From: Candidatus Izemoplasmatales bacterium
Lineage (GTDB): Bacteria; Bacillota_I; Bacilli_A; Izemoplasmatales; Hujiaoplasmataceae
Length of the DNA stretch: 64,000 nucleotides
Reading direction: 5' to 3'
Assembly: GCA_028691315.1 (NCBI GenBank)
Contig: JAQUZN010000001.1
Coordinates: 145,238 to 209,237, forward strand
The notes under the pieces are model-generated. The model saw nothing but the letters and a program-made list of their open reading frames with translations, was not told where the DNA came from and did not search any database. Below are positions 1 through 8,328 of this stretch, piece after piece. Numbering within the stretch: position 1 is the stretch's first letter; the number at the start of each line of letters is the position of its first letter. A program made the position numbers and the translations under genes.

Positions 1-15
1 CATTAATAAAGAAGA

Positions 16-54
16 GACAGTGAAGTTATAATACTTCACTGTCGTATCTTTTTG
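16..54 (+). terminator. Rho-independent terminator of a gene left of the window
   Basis: A perfect 10-bp stem (GACAGTGAAG with CTTCACTGTC, loop of 8) is followed by a T-rich run. It probably ends a plus-strand gene lying before position 1. The 5' flank is A-rich, so it could also work on the minus strand. Confidence 0.75.
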
Positions 55-70
55 AATCAACATCATCAAG

Positions 71-192
71 AGTTTTTCGCATATAAATAATGATTCAGAA
101 ATTACTACAATATCACAACTGCATAAAGATTCATGCCATGCTATTATTTCATACTTGATTAAAGTATCACTTAATCAATCACTCAAATTTCG
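71..192 (+). repeat. 18-bp iteron array A (short)
   Basis: Five 9-mers lie exactly 18 bp apart: AATGATTCA (89), ACAATATCA (107), AAAGATTCA (125), ATTATTTCA (143) and AAAGTATCA (161). The 9-bp spacers between them are unrelated. Degenerate copies may extend to 71 and 192. The alternation of a GATTCA-type and an ATTTCA-type element is the same as in the larger arrays at 36297 and 42711, and the orientation matches the 36297 array. The interval is gene-free and lies before the fibre gene at 392. Confidence 0.7.
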
Positions 193-263
193 ATAGAGGG
201 TTACTAGCACCCACAGAAGAAGAAAATCTGATTTATCTTAGTTACCAACTATATCAAAGGATA

Positions 264-311
264 TTAATCATCATATTAAGTATGCTAGTCACTGCTTAGT
301 ATGGTGATTAA
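264..311. promoter_or_regulatory. Long imperfect inverted repeat before the fibre gene
   Basis: TTAATCA, CATA and TAAG blocks at 264-280 are mirrored by CTTA, TATG and TGATTAA at 295-311, giving a long imperfect dyad about 80 bases before the start at 392. It could be an operator or an mRNA leader hairpin. Nothing in the sequence decides between these. Confidence 0.35.
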
Positions 312-391
312 TAACTTTAATAAAACATGGTTTATTTTTTGTCTGAAACATAATATTAATTATCTCTATCTTAAGAAAGGGGAATACGTAA

Positions 392-2719
392 ATGCCCAAT
401 ACAAATCTATTGTCAGAATTGATTATGAAAAAAAGTCTTGAAAATTCTGATATAATTATTGTTGAAGATAAAGAAGACACAAAGCAATCAACGATAGAAT
501 CTCTAAAGAAGAATTTCAATGGAGATACAAAAGAACCAAGCAATCTTCAATTCTACTCAAGTGCAAAAGTGGATGAGATTAAAAAATCATTACAAAAAGA
601 TATTACAGCAAAAGCAAGTCATGCAGAAGTCTTATCGATTAAAAAATCTTTAGGCTCTATAATCGAACAACAAACGGAACAAGAACAAAAAGATATTGAA
701 TTGATTATTGCTAGAGATGGATGTGACAATTTAAAAGAGCGATTGGATCGGGATAAACAATCGACAAACAGCAGGACATTAAAAAAATATAAAAGAAGTG
801 CATCTGGAACTCGAATCTTTCTAGGTGATTTTCATGGATATGGAGATATCTTAGTAGATACGATGAGTTCTGGTAATTTAATAGTTGCAAACTGTAACTA
901 TTTTGATATTGAGAGAATTCGTGATTCTAATAATTATTTTATGACTTATAGTGATTATGGGTTTACTTATACACAACGATCTCTTGCTGGTACGAAAATG
1001 AATATGATTCCATTATCGATTCAAGCATTAGCCGCAGGAACGTATTATTTTTCCGCTAATTTATATAATGAAGAAACCACCAATATAAATGGCGAAGTCG
1101 TACAGTTTAAACTTCCTACGGAAATTCAAATAGAATTAAAATATGCAGATCGTTCTATGGACTATAAAACCATAGAACTTACTGACAATAACTCTAATCT
1201 TTTCTTTTTTGACTTTACCACTACAAAAACATTAGTTATGATCACATTATATTTTCCAGTAGAGGAAGGAAGTTTTATCGAAGAATCGACATTAACCTTT
1301 GATAATATCATGCTCACTCCTCAGAAAATGCTTGATACTTTTATTGAATATGGAATCACCTATTATCCAGTAAGCGGAAAGCAATATGTTTATGATGTGA
1401 GACTTGATAATTGCGAAGTGTATTTTGAAGGTTTTGGTGCTAATTTAATTGTAGATTATTATAACGATGCTTATGATACAGAGTATATTATCGACGCTAT
1501 TCAATCTTTCCAAAAGAGTTTTTATGAGAGCACCGATCATTGTGGGTTAGCAACTAATTATGGAATCTATAATTTCTTAGATGAAAATAATACAGATAAT
1601 AAGAACCCAGAATGCGGATTTATCGAGGTTTCTAACCATGATAAATATATTAGAAATAGTCATAAATCTACACATCTATATTTAACTTCTAGTGAAGAAA
1701 GTGTAAAGCTTTCCGTAGAATTAGAAGAAATTCCAGATACTTTAAAATATGTCACATTTTTACTATATATGGATAAATATATTTCATATTATATGGATGA
1801 TGAAGCAATCACCGTTTATTTGGTATCTGATAATACCAATGTATATCCACCAAATAATTATTTTAAAAAAGTAATTTCAAAAGATGTTTTGATACAAGGA
1901 TGGAATTCTATTAAGACAATCTTTGATGAATATGAAGTGGTTGGATCTCCTAATAAGAATGATATCAATCATGTGGTATTAGAGTTTTCTAATAATGTCA
2001 ATACTGTAAATAAATCAATCTATATTAATAGTATTATCTTTAATCAATCTATGAAACCGACCTTATTACTTGGTTTTAATGGAGTCTATGATAATACGTT
2101 TAGCTATACATTACCTATGCTACAATCAAGAGGAATCCCATGTAGTATCTTCTTAAATAGTAGTAGCACATTATCTAAAGCATATCTTGATGCTATGATT
2201 ATGTATCATTTAGATAGCTTAGATATTGGTCAATTTGGTTGTAATCCGGATAAAGAGTTATTATTAAATGATAATAATTATAGAGAGCAATATTTAGCTC
2301 TTAAGAATATTAGAGATTATCTACAAAATAATATGGTTTATAATCCTATTACTTATAGTGCCCCATATGGGAATCTTAGACCTATTACTGCTGGTTTGAT
2401 AAAAGATATGGGTTATCAGATTGCTAAAACTGGTGAGGATGGGTATTGTAGTTTCTTTACGAAACATGATTTATGTATACCATCAATAGAAATCAATAAC
2501 AGTTCTGATATAGACTATATTAAAGAAAAGATTGATTATGCAATTGCAACAGAACAAACGGTTGCTATTAGCACTTATGATGTTACTGAATATGGTGATG
2601 AGATGAACGCTAAGAGAAGCACATTCGAAAATATCATTAATTATATAGAAGAGCGATTTGATACGAACCAAATCAACGTTATGTCTTATCGATCTTTTTA
2701 TAATAAATGTATTGACTAA
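392..2719 (+). CDS. Virion-associated protein with anchor motif and degenerate NodB-like domain
   Basis: 775 residues, starting 9 bases after AAGAAAGGGG. Residues about 20-40 hold an anchor-type motif (IIIVEDKEDTKQSTIESL) that recurs near the N-terminus of the neighbouring fibre at 2773-3630. The middle is rich in beta-type sequence, as in fibres and adhesins. The last 220 residues resemble a polysaccharide-deacetylase (NodB) fold: 'TLLLGFNGVYDNTF', then 'LPMLQSRGIPCSIFL', then 'YSAPYGNLRP'. The usual catalytic aspartate pair is not present (FNGV in place of FDDG), so the domain may bind carbohydrate rather than deacetylate it. It is probably a tail or baseplate adhesin. The gene is followed by a 15-bp terminator stem shared with the convergent fibre gene. 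The assignment rests on motif reading only. Confidence 0.55.
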   Translation: MPNTNLLSELIMKKSLENSDIIIVEDKEDTKQSTIESLKKNFNGDTKEPSNLQFYSSAKVDEIKKSLQKDITAKASHAEVLSIKKSLGSIIEQQTEQEQKDIELIIARDGCDNLKERLDRDKQSTNSRTLKKYKRSASGTRIFLGDFHGYGDILVDTMSSGNLIVANCNYFDIERIRDSNNYFMTYSDYGFTYTQRSLAGTKMNMIPLSIQALAAGTYYFSANLYNEETTNINGEVVQFKLPTEIQIELKYADRSMDYKTIELTDNNSNLFFFDFTTTKTLVMITLYFPVEEGSFIEESTLTFDNIMLTPQKMLDTFIEYGITYYPVSGKQYVYDVRLDNCEVYFEGFGANLIVDYYNDAYDTEYIIDAIQSFQKSFYESTDHCGLATNYGIYNFLDENNTDNKNPECGFIEVSNHDKYIRNSHKSTHLYLTSSEESVKLSVELEEIPDTLKYVTFLLYMDKYISYYMDDEAITVYLVSDNTNVYPPNNYFKKVISKDVLIQGWNSIKTIFDEYEVVGSPNKNDINHVVLEFSNNVNTVNKSIYINSIIFNQSMKPTLLLGFNGVYDNTFSYTLPMLQSRGIPCSIFLNSSSTLSKAYLDAMIMYHLDSLDIGQFGCNPDKELLLNDNNYREQYLALKNIRDYLQNNMVYNPITYSAPYGNLRPITAGLIKDMGYQIAKTGEDGYCSFFTKHDLCIPSIEINNSSDIDYIKEKIDYAIATEQTVAISTYDVTEYGDEMNAKRSTFENIINYIEERFDTNQINVMSYRSFYNKCID

Positions 2720-2720
2720 A

Positions 2721-2766
2721 AATAATTCCCTGATGACATTATTCGCCATCAGGGAATTATTATTTT
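2721..2766. terminator. Bidirectional terminator between convergent genes
   Basis: A 15-bp perfect stem (AATAATTCCCTGATG with its complement at 2747-2761, loop of 11) has T-rich sequence on the 3' side of both strands. It serves the gene ending at 2719 and the minus-strand gene ending at 2773. Confidence 0.85.
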
Positions 2767-2772
2767 ATAATA

Positions 2773-3630
2773 TTATGGCAATAATGATATTTGTTTCCAA
2801 TCGCCAACTGCACTCGTTCCCATCGCAAGATACACTTTTTGATTAGTGGTATCTATATACATATTACCTATGCATGTTGGTGGATCGGTTGGAGCGGACT
2901 CTCTAACAATTGTCATCGGGATTACTTCACCAATTAATCCATTAGTAAATCTAGCTTGACCTTGTATTAATAAATTGCCAACAGTTAAATCATCGGCATA
3001 TGTAGAACCATTCATAAATACATTATTGTCGAAGGTTGTTTCGCCAGCAACCGTTCCACCACTAACTTTAAAAAATGTATCACCAATATCTTCGATCTCT
3101 TGAACTATTTCTTCTAATTCAGTTTTAGCTGCATTTTTTTGTTCCGTAATATACGTTGTTGTATCAGATATTACTTTTTGTATAGATAACGTTTCTTGAT
3201 CTTCTATTAATCCTAACGTAGTTTCACCTTTAGTTTCAATCGATTGTGTTGCATTAACTCGAATGTCTTCAAGATCATCAATCACCGTTTGAATATATTC
3301 TGCACTTTGTTGTTGTACTATCTCTGTTGCCGCAATAACTTTCTCTTTGGTTTCTTCAAATGCAGAATTAAGATATTCATAGTTTCTTGCTAATGCATAA
3401 TATGCGTTTAATGTCTTATTATTTTGCTCTTCTACAAGAACTATTTTCTCTTCACATTCTGCTAATGTTGCTGTCTTTACAACATCTATCTTTTCTTCCG
3501 TGTCCTTTTGAATTGCTTTTGCTAAGTTTTTTATTTGAACTTTCTTAGTGTCTTCGCTATCTTCTATAATCATAATATCTTCTTCTGAGATATCATCTAT
3601 TTTTTCTGTTAAGGAATCTATATACGCCAT
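2773..3630 (-). CDS. Probable tail fibre, coiled-coil with beta-rich tip
   Basis: 285 residues, preceded by GAAAGGAG. Residues 18-36 hold MIIEDSEDTKKVQIKNL, the same anchor-type motif as in the protein at 392. Residues 40-170 are a long charged coiled coil with many Glu/Lys/Gln heptads. Residues 175-240 are Gly/Thr/Asn-rich short beta repeats typical of trimeric fibre shafts. The C-terminus reads 'GNMYIDTTNQKVYLAMG' then 'GDWKQISLLP', a small beta domain common at the end of phage fibres. It probably trimerises and attaches to the tail tip through the N-terminal motif. The receptor cannot be told from sequence. Confidence 0.6.
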   Translation of the reverse strand: MAYIDSLTEKIDDISEEDIMIIEDSEDTKKVQIKNLAKAIQKDTEEKIDVVKTATLAECEEKIVLVEEQNNKTLNAYYALARNYEYLNSAFEETKEKVIAATEIVQQQSAEYIQTVIDDLEDIRVNATQSIETKGETTLGLIEDQETLSIQKVISDTTTYITEQKNAAKTELEEIVQEIEDIGDTFFKVSGGTVAGETTFDNNVFMNGSTYADDLTVGNLLIQGQARFTNGLIGEVIPMTIVRESAPTDPPTCIGNMYIDTTNQKVYLAMGTSAVGDWKQISLLP

Positions 3631-3769
3631 ATAATTTATCTCCTTTCATTTATTAAGCTGTTCTAATTATAGCATACTAAATGTGATAGAAAACAAATTC
3701 TAGAACTTACTAGTAATTATGAATCAAATCATATATTATAAATCAAATATTAAGGAGGATAAAAAGTAT

Positions 3770-3886
3770 ATGAATAAGGGAATGATTAAACATTATTTTT
3801 ATCAAGAAGGAGAATTGTATTGTTGGTATAGTTCTGATGTGGATACAACTATAATTTATGTCAAGGTGATCCAGACCCAAATATAA
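3770..3886 (+). CDS. Small ORF of 38 residues, possibly frame-disrupted
   Basis: An ATG follows AAGGAGG at good spacing, and an ATATATTAT element lies just upstream. The peptide starts MNKGMIKHYFYQEGELYCWY and ends at 3886. In another frame the DNA stays open from about 3854 to 3906 and would give an ending rich in DPDPN. A single-base shift could therefore join a slightly longer protein. No family was recognised. It sits 42 bases before the gene at 3929 and may be cotranscribed with it. Confidence 0.45.
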   Translation: MNKGMIKHYFYQEGELYCWYSSDVDTTIIYVKVIQTQI

Positions 3887-3928
3887 CAATGCGGATCTAT
3901 TATTAATTCTTAGAAAGGTGATATCGTC

Positions 3929-4960
3929 ATGATTTATATAGGAACCAAGTTTTATAAATATGAAAAAGATAAAGAAACAGCCGATGTTTATCGACTTATA
4001 AGATATCAGAATAAAGATACAGTGAGACTTCGTAATGAAGAAACAAAAGAAACATTTAAAGTTTCTTTAGAAGATCTTAAGAAAGAATATGTGACATTAA
4101 GTGTAAATGGTATTATTTTATTTAATATTGTTTCTGTTGGTGGGGGTAAAGATGATGTTTTAATAACTCTATATCGAGATAAAGAACTTCACGCAAAAGC
4201 CCAATATCCATATTGTGTATGTAGACAGGGTATTACTGATATTCATGCACAGCAATATATGTTACAAACAGGAAAAGATTTCTATGGAGCATCTGTATCT
4301 ATGGATACAATGCCAGCTGGAGTTGACTTTGGTATTATGGTAGCATGTGATGCTATGGATGAAACTGCAACTCAGATCATTGCTATCTATATCAATGATA
4401 CACTAGATACTGTTCTTGATTTAATTGATACTGTGAAATACGATAATGTTTTAAATCTCTTATTCTTAGAGCATTTACAACATGTGTCTAGTAAGTTTGG
4501 TCAGATGTATTATAAAGCCAAATTAAGCACAGGGGAATGTGAGGGATATTGTAACACATTAAGAGGTCTCTTAGAATTAAATGATTTTATGTTTGACTTT
4601 AAGAGAGGTTATGATATCTATCCGATGGATTTCGATTTTACTGATTGTGATGAAAAAGCGTTGGACGTAGAAGCCATGAAAGTTCTTTCTACGTTGCTTT
4701 GTAAAAACATCGATAAAGCTATGATATTAAAATATAATCATGATGTGCAATTAAGCAGCATTCAAAAAGATTATGTGTTAATATCTGATAAACACCAAAA
4801 TTTATATGTTGTAGTTTATACGTTCTCCGGAGTTTATCAGATTCCAGTAGAAGCCGTTGAAGATGAAGTTGGTATTAAAGTGATGCATAAGCGAATGAAT
4901 TCATCATCGGTACAGTCTGCTTATAATCATATCATGTATAACAAGAATAAATTTAAATGA
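3929..4960 (+). CDS. Phage protein of unknown function
   Basis: 343 residues, with GAAAGGTGAT before the start. The N-terminal 55 residues look like a small beta-barrel (IYIGTKFYKYEKDKE then VRLRNEETKETFKV), as in SH3- or KOW-like folds. The rest is mixed alpha/beta with several cysteines and no catalytic motif I recognise. It is flanked by a 38-residue ORF and the strongly expressed-looking gene at 5071. There is no signal peptide or membrane segment. Function is unknown. Confidence 0.75.
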   Translation: MIYIGTKFYKYEKDKETADVYRLIRYQNKDTVRLRNEETKETFKVSLEDLKKEYVTLSVNGIILFNIVSVGGGKDDVLITLYRDKELHAKAQYPYCVCRQGITDIHAQQYMLQTGKDFYGASVSMDTMPAGVDFGIMVACDAMDETATQIIAIYINDTLDTVLDLIDTVKYDNVLNLLFLEHLQHVSSKFGQMYYKAKLSTGECEGYCNTLRGLLELNDFMFDFKRGYDIYPMDFDFTDCDEKALDVEAMKVLSTLLCKNIDKAMILKYNHDVQLSSIQKDYVLISDKHQNLYVVVYTFSGVYQIPVEAVEDEVGIKVMHKRMNSSSVQSAYNHIMYNKNKFK

Positions 4961-5070
4961 TAAACTAATATATGATTGCATATTATATATTTGATTAAGA
5001 TGGGTATAAATGTACAATTCTATACCTGCAACAACAATTTAATACTTAAAAATTTTAGGAGGATTAACAA

Positions 5071-5910
5071 ATGGAAAGAGCATACCAGCAGGAAGCAGAA
5101 GAGAGAGAACTTTTGGAATTCAATGTGACTCAGCATGAACCATTCAAAGAGACATTCTCAGTAGAGCTTACAACTGCAACAAACTTGATGTATCTTATGG
5201 ACAAGGTTTTTGGAAGCGTATTTAATGATTTCCATAAATCACAGATTGTTCCGATTGTGAATATGACATCCGGAACTGGCTATGAATTGAATCTACTTTT
5301 TAGATCAAAAGCAAATGCGGTTGAAGATGTGGATGGAGAAGGTAAAGTATCTGCATTCGTTCCAAGAATGGAAGCAGAAGCTCCAACTAGCAGAAACACA
5401 ATGTTTAGTACATTAAAGAAAGTTGGAACAGCAAGCAAGACAATCAATCAGTTTATGATTAGTCAGCCTGCATGTGAACTTTTGAGAACATTGTTTATGG
5501 ATAACTGGACACTTCGTGATCAGAAATTCATTGCTGACCCAAATGCAAAGAGATATTGTAATCTTGGGTTAATTGGTGAAAGAACTGTTCAGGAAAATCT
5601 TGGTTATATGAATAACAACAACGTTACCGTTATCGAGAACATTGTAATGCATATTGACGTCAATAAAGTATTGCAGATGATCAAAGGTGATAAAGATGAG
5701 AATGGTGAAAGACTGTTCTATCAGATTCGTCCAGTAATGGATGTATATGCAAATGTACAGAATCCATCTGGAATGATTCCTATCAGAAGCGAAACAGTAA
5801 TCGAAATTCTTCGTCTGAATGGCGATAAATTCGAAGAAGTAAAAGCATCGGTAGGGGCTACCCAGAAGAACGAAGAGATCGTATCTCAGATTCGGAACTT
5901 GAGATACTAA
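5071..5910 (+). CDS. Abundant-type phage protein, possibly virion
   Basis: 279 residues after TTAGGAGGATT. Codon choice differs from most neighbours: CAG, AAG, CTT and GAA-rich codons are more frequent, as expected for a highly expressed gene. It has its own strong GC-rich terminator. The sequence is soluble and mixed alpha/beta ('VFGSVFNDFHKSQIVPIVN', 'FYQIRPVMDVYANVQNP'). No family was recognised. A virion component or an abundant nucleic-acid-binding protein are both possible. The 110-base leader has a dyad (GGTATA with TATACC) near 5000-5026. Confidence 0.75.
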   Translation: MERAYQQEAEERELLEFNVTQHEPFKETFSVELTTATNLMYLMDKVFGSVFNDFHKSQIVPIVNMTSGTGYELNLLFRSKANAVEDVDGEGKVSAFVPRMEAEAPTSRNTMFSTLKKVGTASKTINQFMISQPACELLRTLFMDNWTLRDQKFIADPNAKRYCNLGLIGERTVQENLGYMNNNNVTVIENIVMHIDVNKVLQMIKGDKDENGERLFYQIRPVMDVYANVQNPSGMIPIRSETVIEILRLNGDKFEEVKASVGATQKNEEIVSQIRNLRY

Positions 5911-5918
5911 TAAAGATA

Positions 5919-5957
5919 TCGGGAAGTTATTTAGTTAGCTTCCCGAGTTTTTATTTT
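5919..5957 (+). terminator. Rho-independent terminator
   Basis: TCGGGAAG at 5919 pairs with CTTCCCGA at 5939-5946 and is followed by GTTTTTATTTTTT. It ends the gene at 5071-5910. Confidence 0.88.
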
Positions 5958-5980
5958 TTAAATACAATGAGGATATTAGT

Positions 5981-6589
5981 ATGTCAAAATTAAGAGAAGT
6001 AAAATTATCAAGTTTAAACATCAGAGAGCCTATAAGATTTGAATTACAACGTGATGACATTATCAGAGAAAACTTAGAAACTTTCTTATTTGGTTTATCG
6101 GAATCTGAATTTTCTAAGTTTTTTGACTATCTGCAATGCATTCAACGTGAATCGACACATGTGAATGATTATATGAATTTTAACTTCAAATCCACGGAAA
6201 TGCATATAGATTTCAGTCGTGTAAAAAAAGAAAACCATGTTTATAAAATAACATTTGAAGGAAAAACAAAAATTATATATACAATAGATCTTGAACCTTT
6301 TATCATTCAAACTATAAAAAAGGTGGCTGATAATTCTACATTAACAATATTTTTAGATATGGACGTAATCGTACGAACGATTGTTGAAGATGTGATTATG
6401 GCATTCATCAACGATGCGGTATCGGAAACTGGATTTAAGTCTCGTGATGGTTATGAAAAAGAGTTGTATGATTATATGTATAAAAGAACAGAAGAATTGG
6501 TTAGATCAATCGAAGAAATAAAACGACGTATATTCATGCTAGGATTAGAAGCTTATAGAATAGATGCGTGCGGTAAATGTTTATTTTAA
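5981..6589 (+). CDS. Phage protein of unknown function
   Basis: 202 residues, TGAGGAT before the start. It is mostly helical, with hydrophobic stretches around residues 95-145 (YTIDLEPFIIQTIKKVADN then LDMDVIVRTIVEDVIMAFIND) that look like packed helices rather than membrane spans. No motif was recognised. It ends about 75 bases before the PC4-like gene. Confidence 0.7.
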   Translation: MSKLREVKLSSLNIREPIRFELQRDDIIRENLETFLFGLSESEFSKFFDYLQCIQRESTHVNDYMNFNFKSTEMHIDFSRVKKENHVYKITFEGKTKIIYTIDLEPFIIQTIKKVADNSTLTIFLDMDVIVRTIVEDVIMAFINDAVSETGFKSRDGYEKELYDYMYKRTEELVRSIEEIKRRIFMLGLEAYRIDACGKCLF

Positions 6590-6665
6590 AACAATGAGAA
6601 TAAATTATAATTTAATATTTAGAAATACAAAGTATTAAAATAAACTTAAGAAAGGGTTGAATTAT

Positions 6666-7085
6666 ATGAGCGATTTTACTTATGAAATTGATGAGAATTC
6701 GCCAGTACACGTAGTAGATGAACGAGGCAATGTTTATCTACAAATGGCAAAATATAAATGGAATGGGAAAGGTGATTTTAAACTCGGTATTCGTCAGTTC
6801 TATAGTAATGCTGAGGGAGATCGTTTAGGGAAAGGTATTAGTTTCTTAACCGATAACGGTCCTCATGATCTATGTCATGCATTATTAGAAGATGGATTCG
6901 GTAATCCTGATGAAATTGTCGAATTAGCTAAATCGGGAAGAAGTGATATCATGGGAGCATTTGCTAAATATCTTGCAGATGAGACCGATAACACAAAGAT
7001 AGATGAATATATCGATGCATATAAAAATTCTTCTACAAAAGAAGATGAAGATGATATGTATGATCCCGAGGAGATCTTGGAATGA
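6666..7085 (+). CDS. PC4/YdbC-like single-stranded DNA-binding protein (probable)
   Basis: 139 residues from the ATG at 6666, 9 bases after AGAAAGGG (an upstream TTG at 6657 lies too close to the ribosome site). Residues about 22-75 read YLQMAKYKWNGKGDFKLGI then RQFYSN and GKGISFLTDN. This matches the pattern of the PC4 transcription-coactivator / YdbC fold: a Lys-rich strand, an aromatic-Arg strand, and a GKGISF turn before the last helix. The C-terminus is very acidic (DEDDMYDPEEILE), as in many phage ssDNA-binding proteins. Family members bind single-stranded DNA as dimers. A replication or transcription role fits a phage with its own RNAP. The stop overlaps the next start by 4 bases (ATGA), so the two are translationally coupled. 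Confidence 0.5.
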   Translation: MSDFTYEIDENSPVHVVDERGNVYLQMAKYKWNGKGDFKLGIRQFYSNAEGDRLGKGISFLTDNGPHDLCHALLEDGFGNPDEIVELAKSGRSDIMGAFAKYLADETDNTKIDEYIDAYKNSSTKEDEDDMYDPEEILE

Positions 7086-8236
7086 TTCCATATAATAAAT
7101 ATTATATTCCTAAATTTAACATCGAATCTTTGATTTATTCTAATTATATCAAGTATGATCAATTAAAAGATTGGATAATTATGAAATTTAAAGATTCGCC
7201 AGAAGCTAATTGTACTCATATCAACTTTTTCATTGATGTGTATAGTATGATTCGAGGATTCTATCGAAGACAAGACTTTCATATCAATGACGGACAAGAG
7301 TATACATTGGCTTCTGGCATTATTAACATGGCAGCTCATTATCGGGAATATTTCCGATCAAGACATAATACCAAAGCAGATATTTATATTGTATCGAGTT
7401 TTAATATGAATAAATACCTTACAAGTATTCATCCTAGTTATCGAAGTGTAGTAACGGCTAATGATGAGATCACTGATTATATTGCAGAGAATATGAAAGT
7501 ACTAGATAGCTTAGTCCCTTACTTACCTGGAATGTATTTTAAGCATTATGATCATAATATCACAGGAGCGGCTATATTAGATATTATTCGATATAATGAG
7601 AGTCATGGAAATAAAGATCCAAATATCATATTATCAAAAGATTTTGTAGTGTCTCAAATAGTTTGTAATCCTATCAGTAGAACCATGGTATTGAGACCTT
7701 ATAAGAATTATAAGAAAACTTATGAAGGTACAGAATCTGTAGATCTATCTTACTTAGTAGAACATGGAGATCTTATGGTAAGATATGGTGTCGATTGTAT
7801 GAAAGGCACGAAAGTATCAGAAGAGATAATAGAAAAACGATTAGATAAGATCAATGCATTAAGTCCAGAGCTATTATCTGTATTGATGGCTATTACTAAG
7901 TCATCTGAATATGGATATGGCTCCGAACTGTTATTTCCAGCGGCGATAAATATCTTATATAAACTAATTGTTGAAGATAAGTTAGCTTTGAATCAATATA
8001 ATACAAATATCAATGATTTAATGACATTGATTAGTATGAACACCACAAAGCAAGTGGATCCTCATGAACTAATTAAACGTTTTCGGACATTGGATTTAAT
8101 GTATCAGTATAATAACATGGTTTCTATGAATTTGGAGCGATATCAATTTGTAGATGATCTATACAACCCTGATATGGTTAAAATGATCAATGAAAAATTC
8201 TTTAAAGAGTGTCCTTTGGATCTTAATGTATTATAA
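7082..8236 (+). CDS. Unknown, possibly PIN/FEN-like nuclease fold
   Basis: 384 residues, starting in an ATGA overlap with the upstream gene, with GAGGAG before it. Residues 45-65 (HINFFIDVYSMIRGFYRR) resemble the first aspartate strand of PIN/FEN nucleases. Residues about 178-200 (NIILSKDFVVSQIVC) resemble the 'SKDKDF' region of phage 5'-3' exonucleases. The central acidic pair is not obvious, so nuclease activity is uncertain. The C-terminal half is helical. Coupling to a probable ssDNA-binding protein would fit a DNA-processing enzyme. Confidence 0.3.
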   Translation: MIPYNKYYIPKFNIESLIYSNYIKYDQLKDWIIMKFKDSPEANCTHINFFIDVYSMIRGFYRRQDFHINDGQEYTLASGIINMAAHYREYFRSRHNTKADIYIVSSFNMNKYLTSIHPSYRSVVTANDEITDYIAENMKVLDSLVPYLPGMYFKHYDHNITGAAILDIIRYNESHGNKDPNIILSKDFVVSQIVCNPISRTMVLRPYKNYKKTYEGTESVDLSYLVEHGDLMVRYGVDCMKGTKVSEEIIEKRLDKINALSPELLSVLMAITKSSEYGYGSELLFPAAINILYKLIVEDKLALNQYNTNINDLMTLISMNTTKQVDPHELIKRFRTLDLMYQYNNMVSMNLERYQFVDDLYNPDMVKMINEKFFKECPLDLNVL

Positions 8237-8242
8237 AGAATA

Positions 8243-8279
8243 AGAGTATAGGTATTTTTACCTATACTCTTTATTTTTT
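8243..8279 (+). terminator. Rho-independent terminator
   Basis: AGAGTATAGGT at 8243 pairs with ACCTATACTCT at 8260-8270 and is followed by TTATTTTTTG. It ends the 6666-8236 operon. Confidence 0.88.
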
Positions 8280-8328
8280 GTTATTATGACACATATAATT
8301 AAATGATAATATAATATGGAGGTTTATT

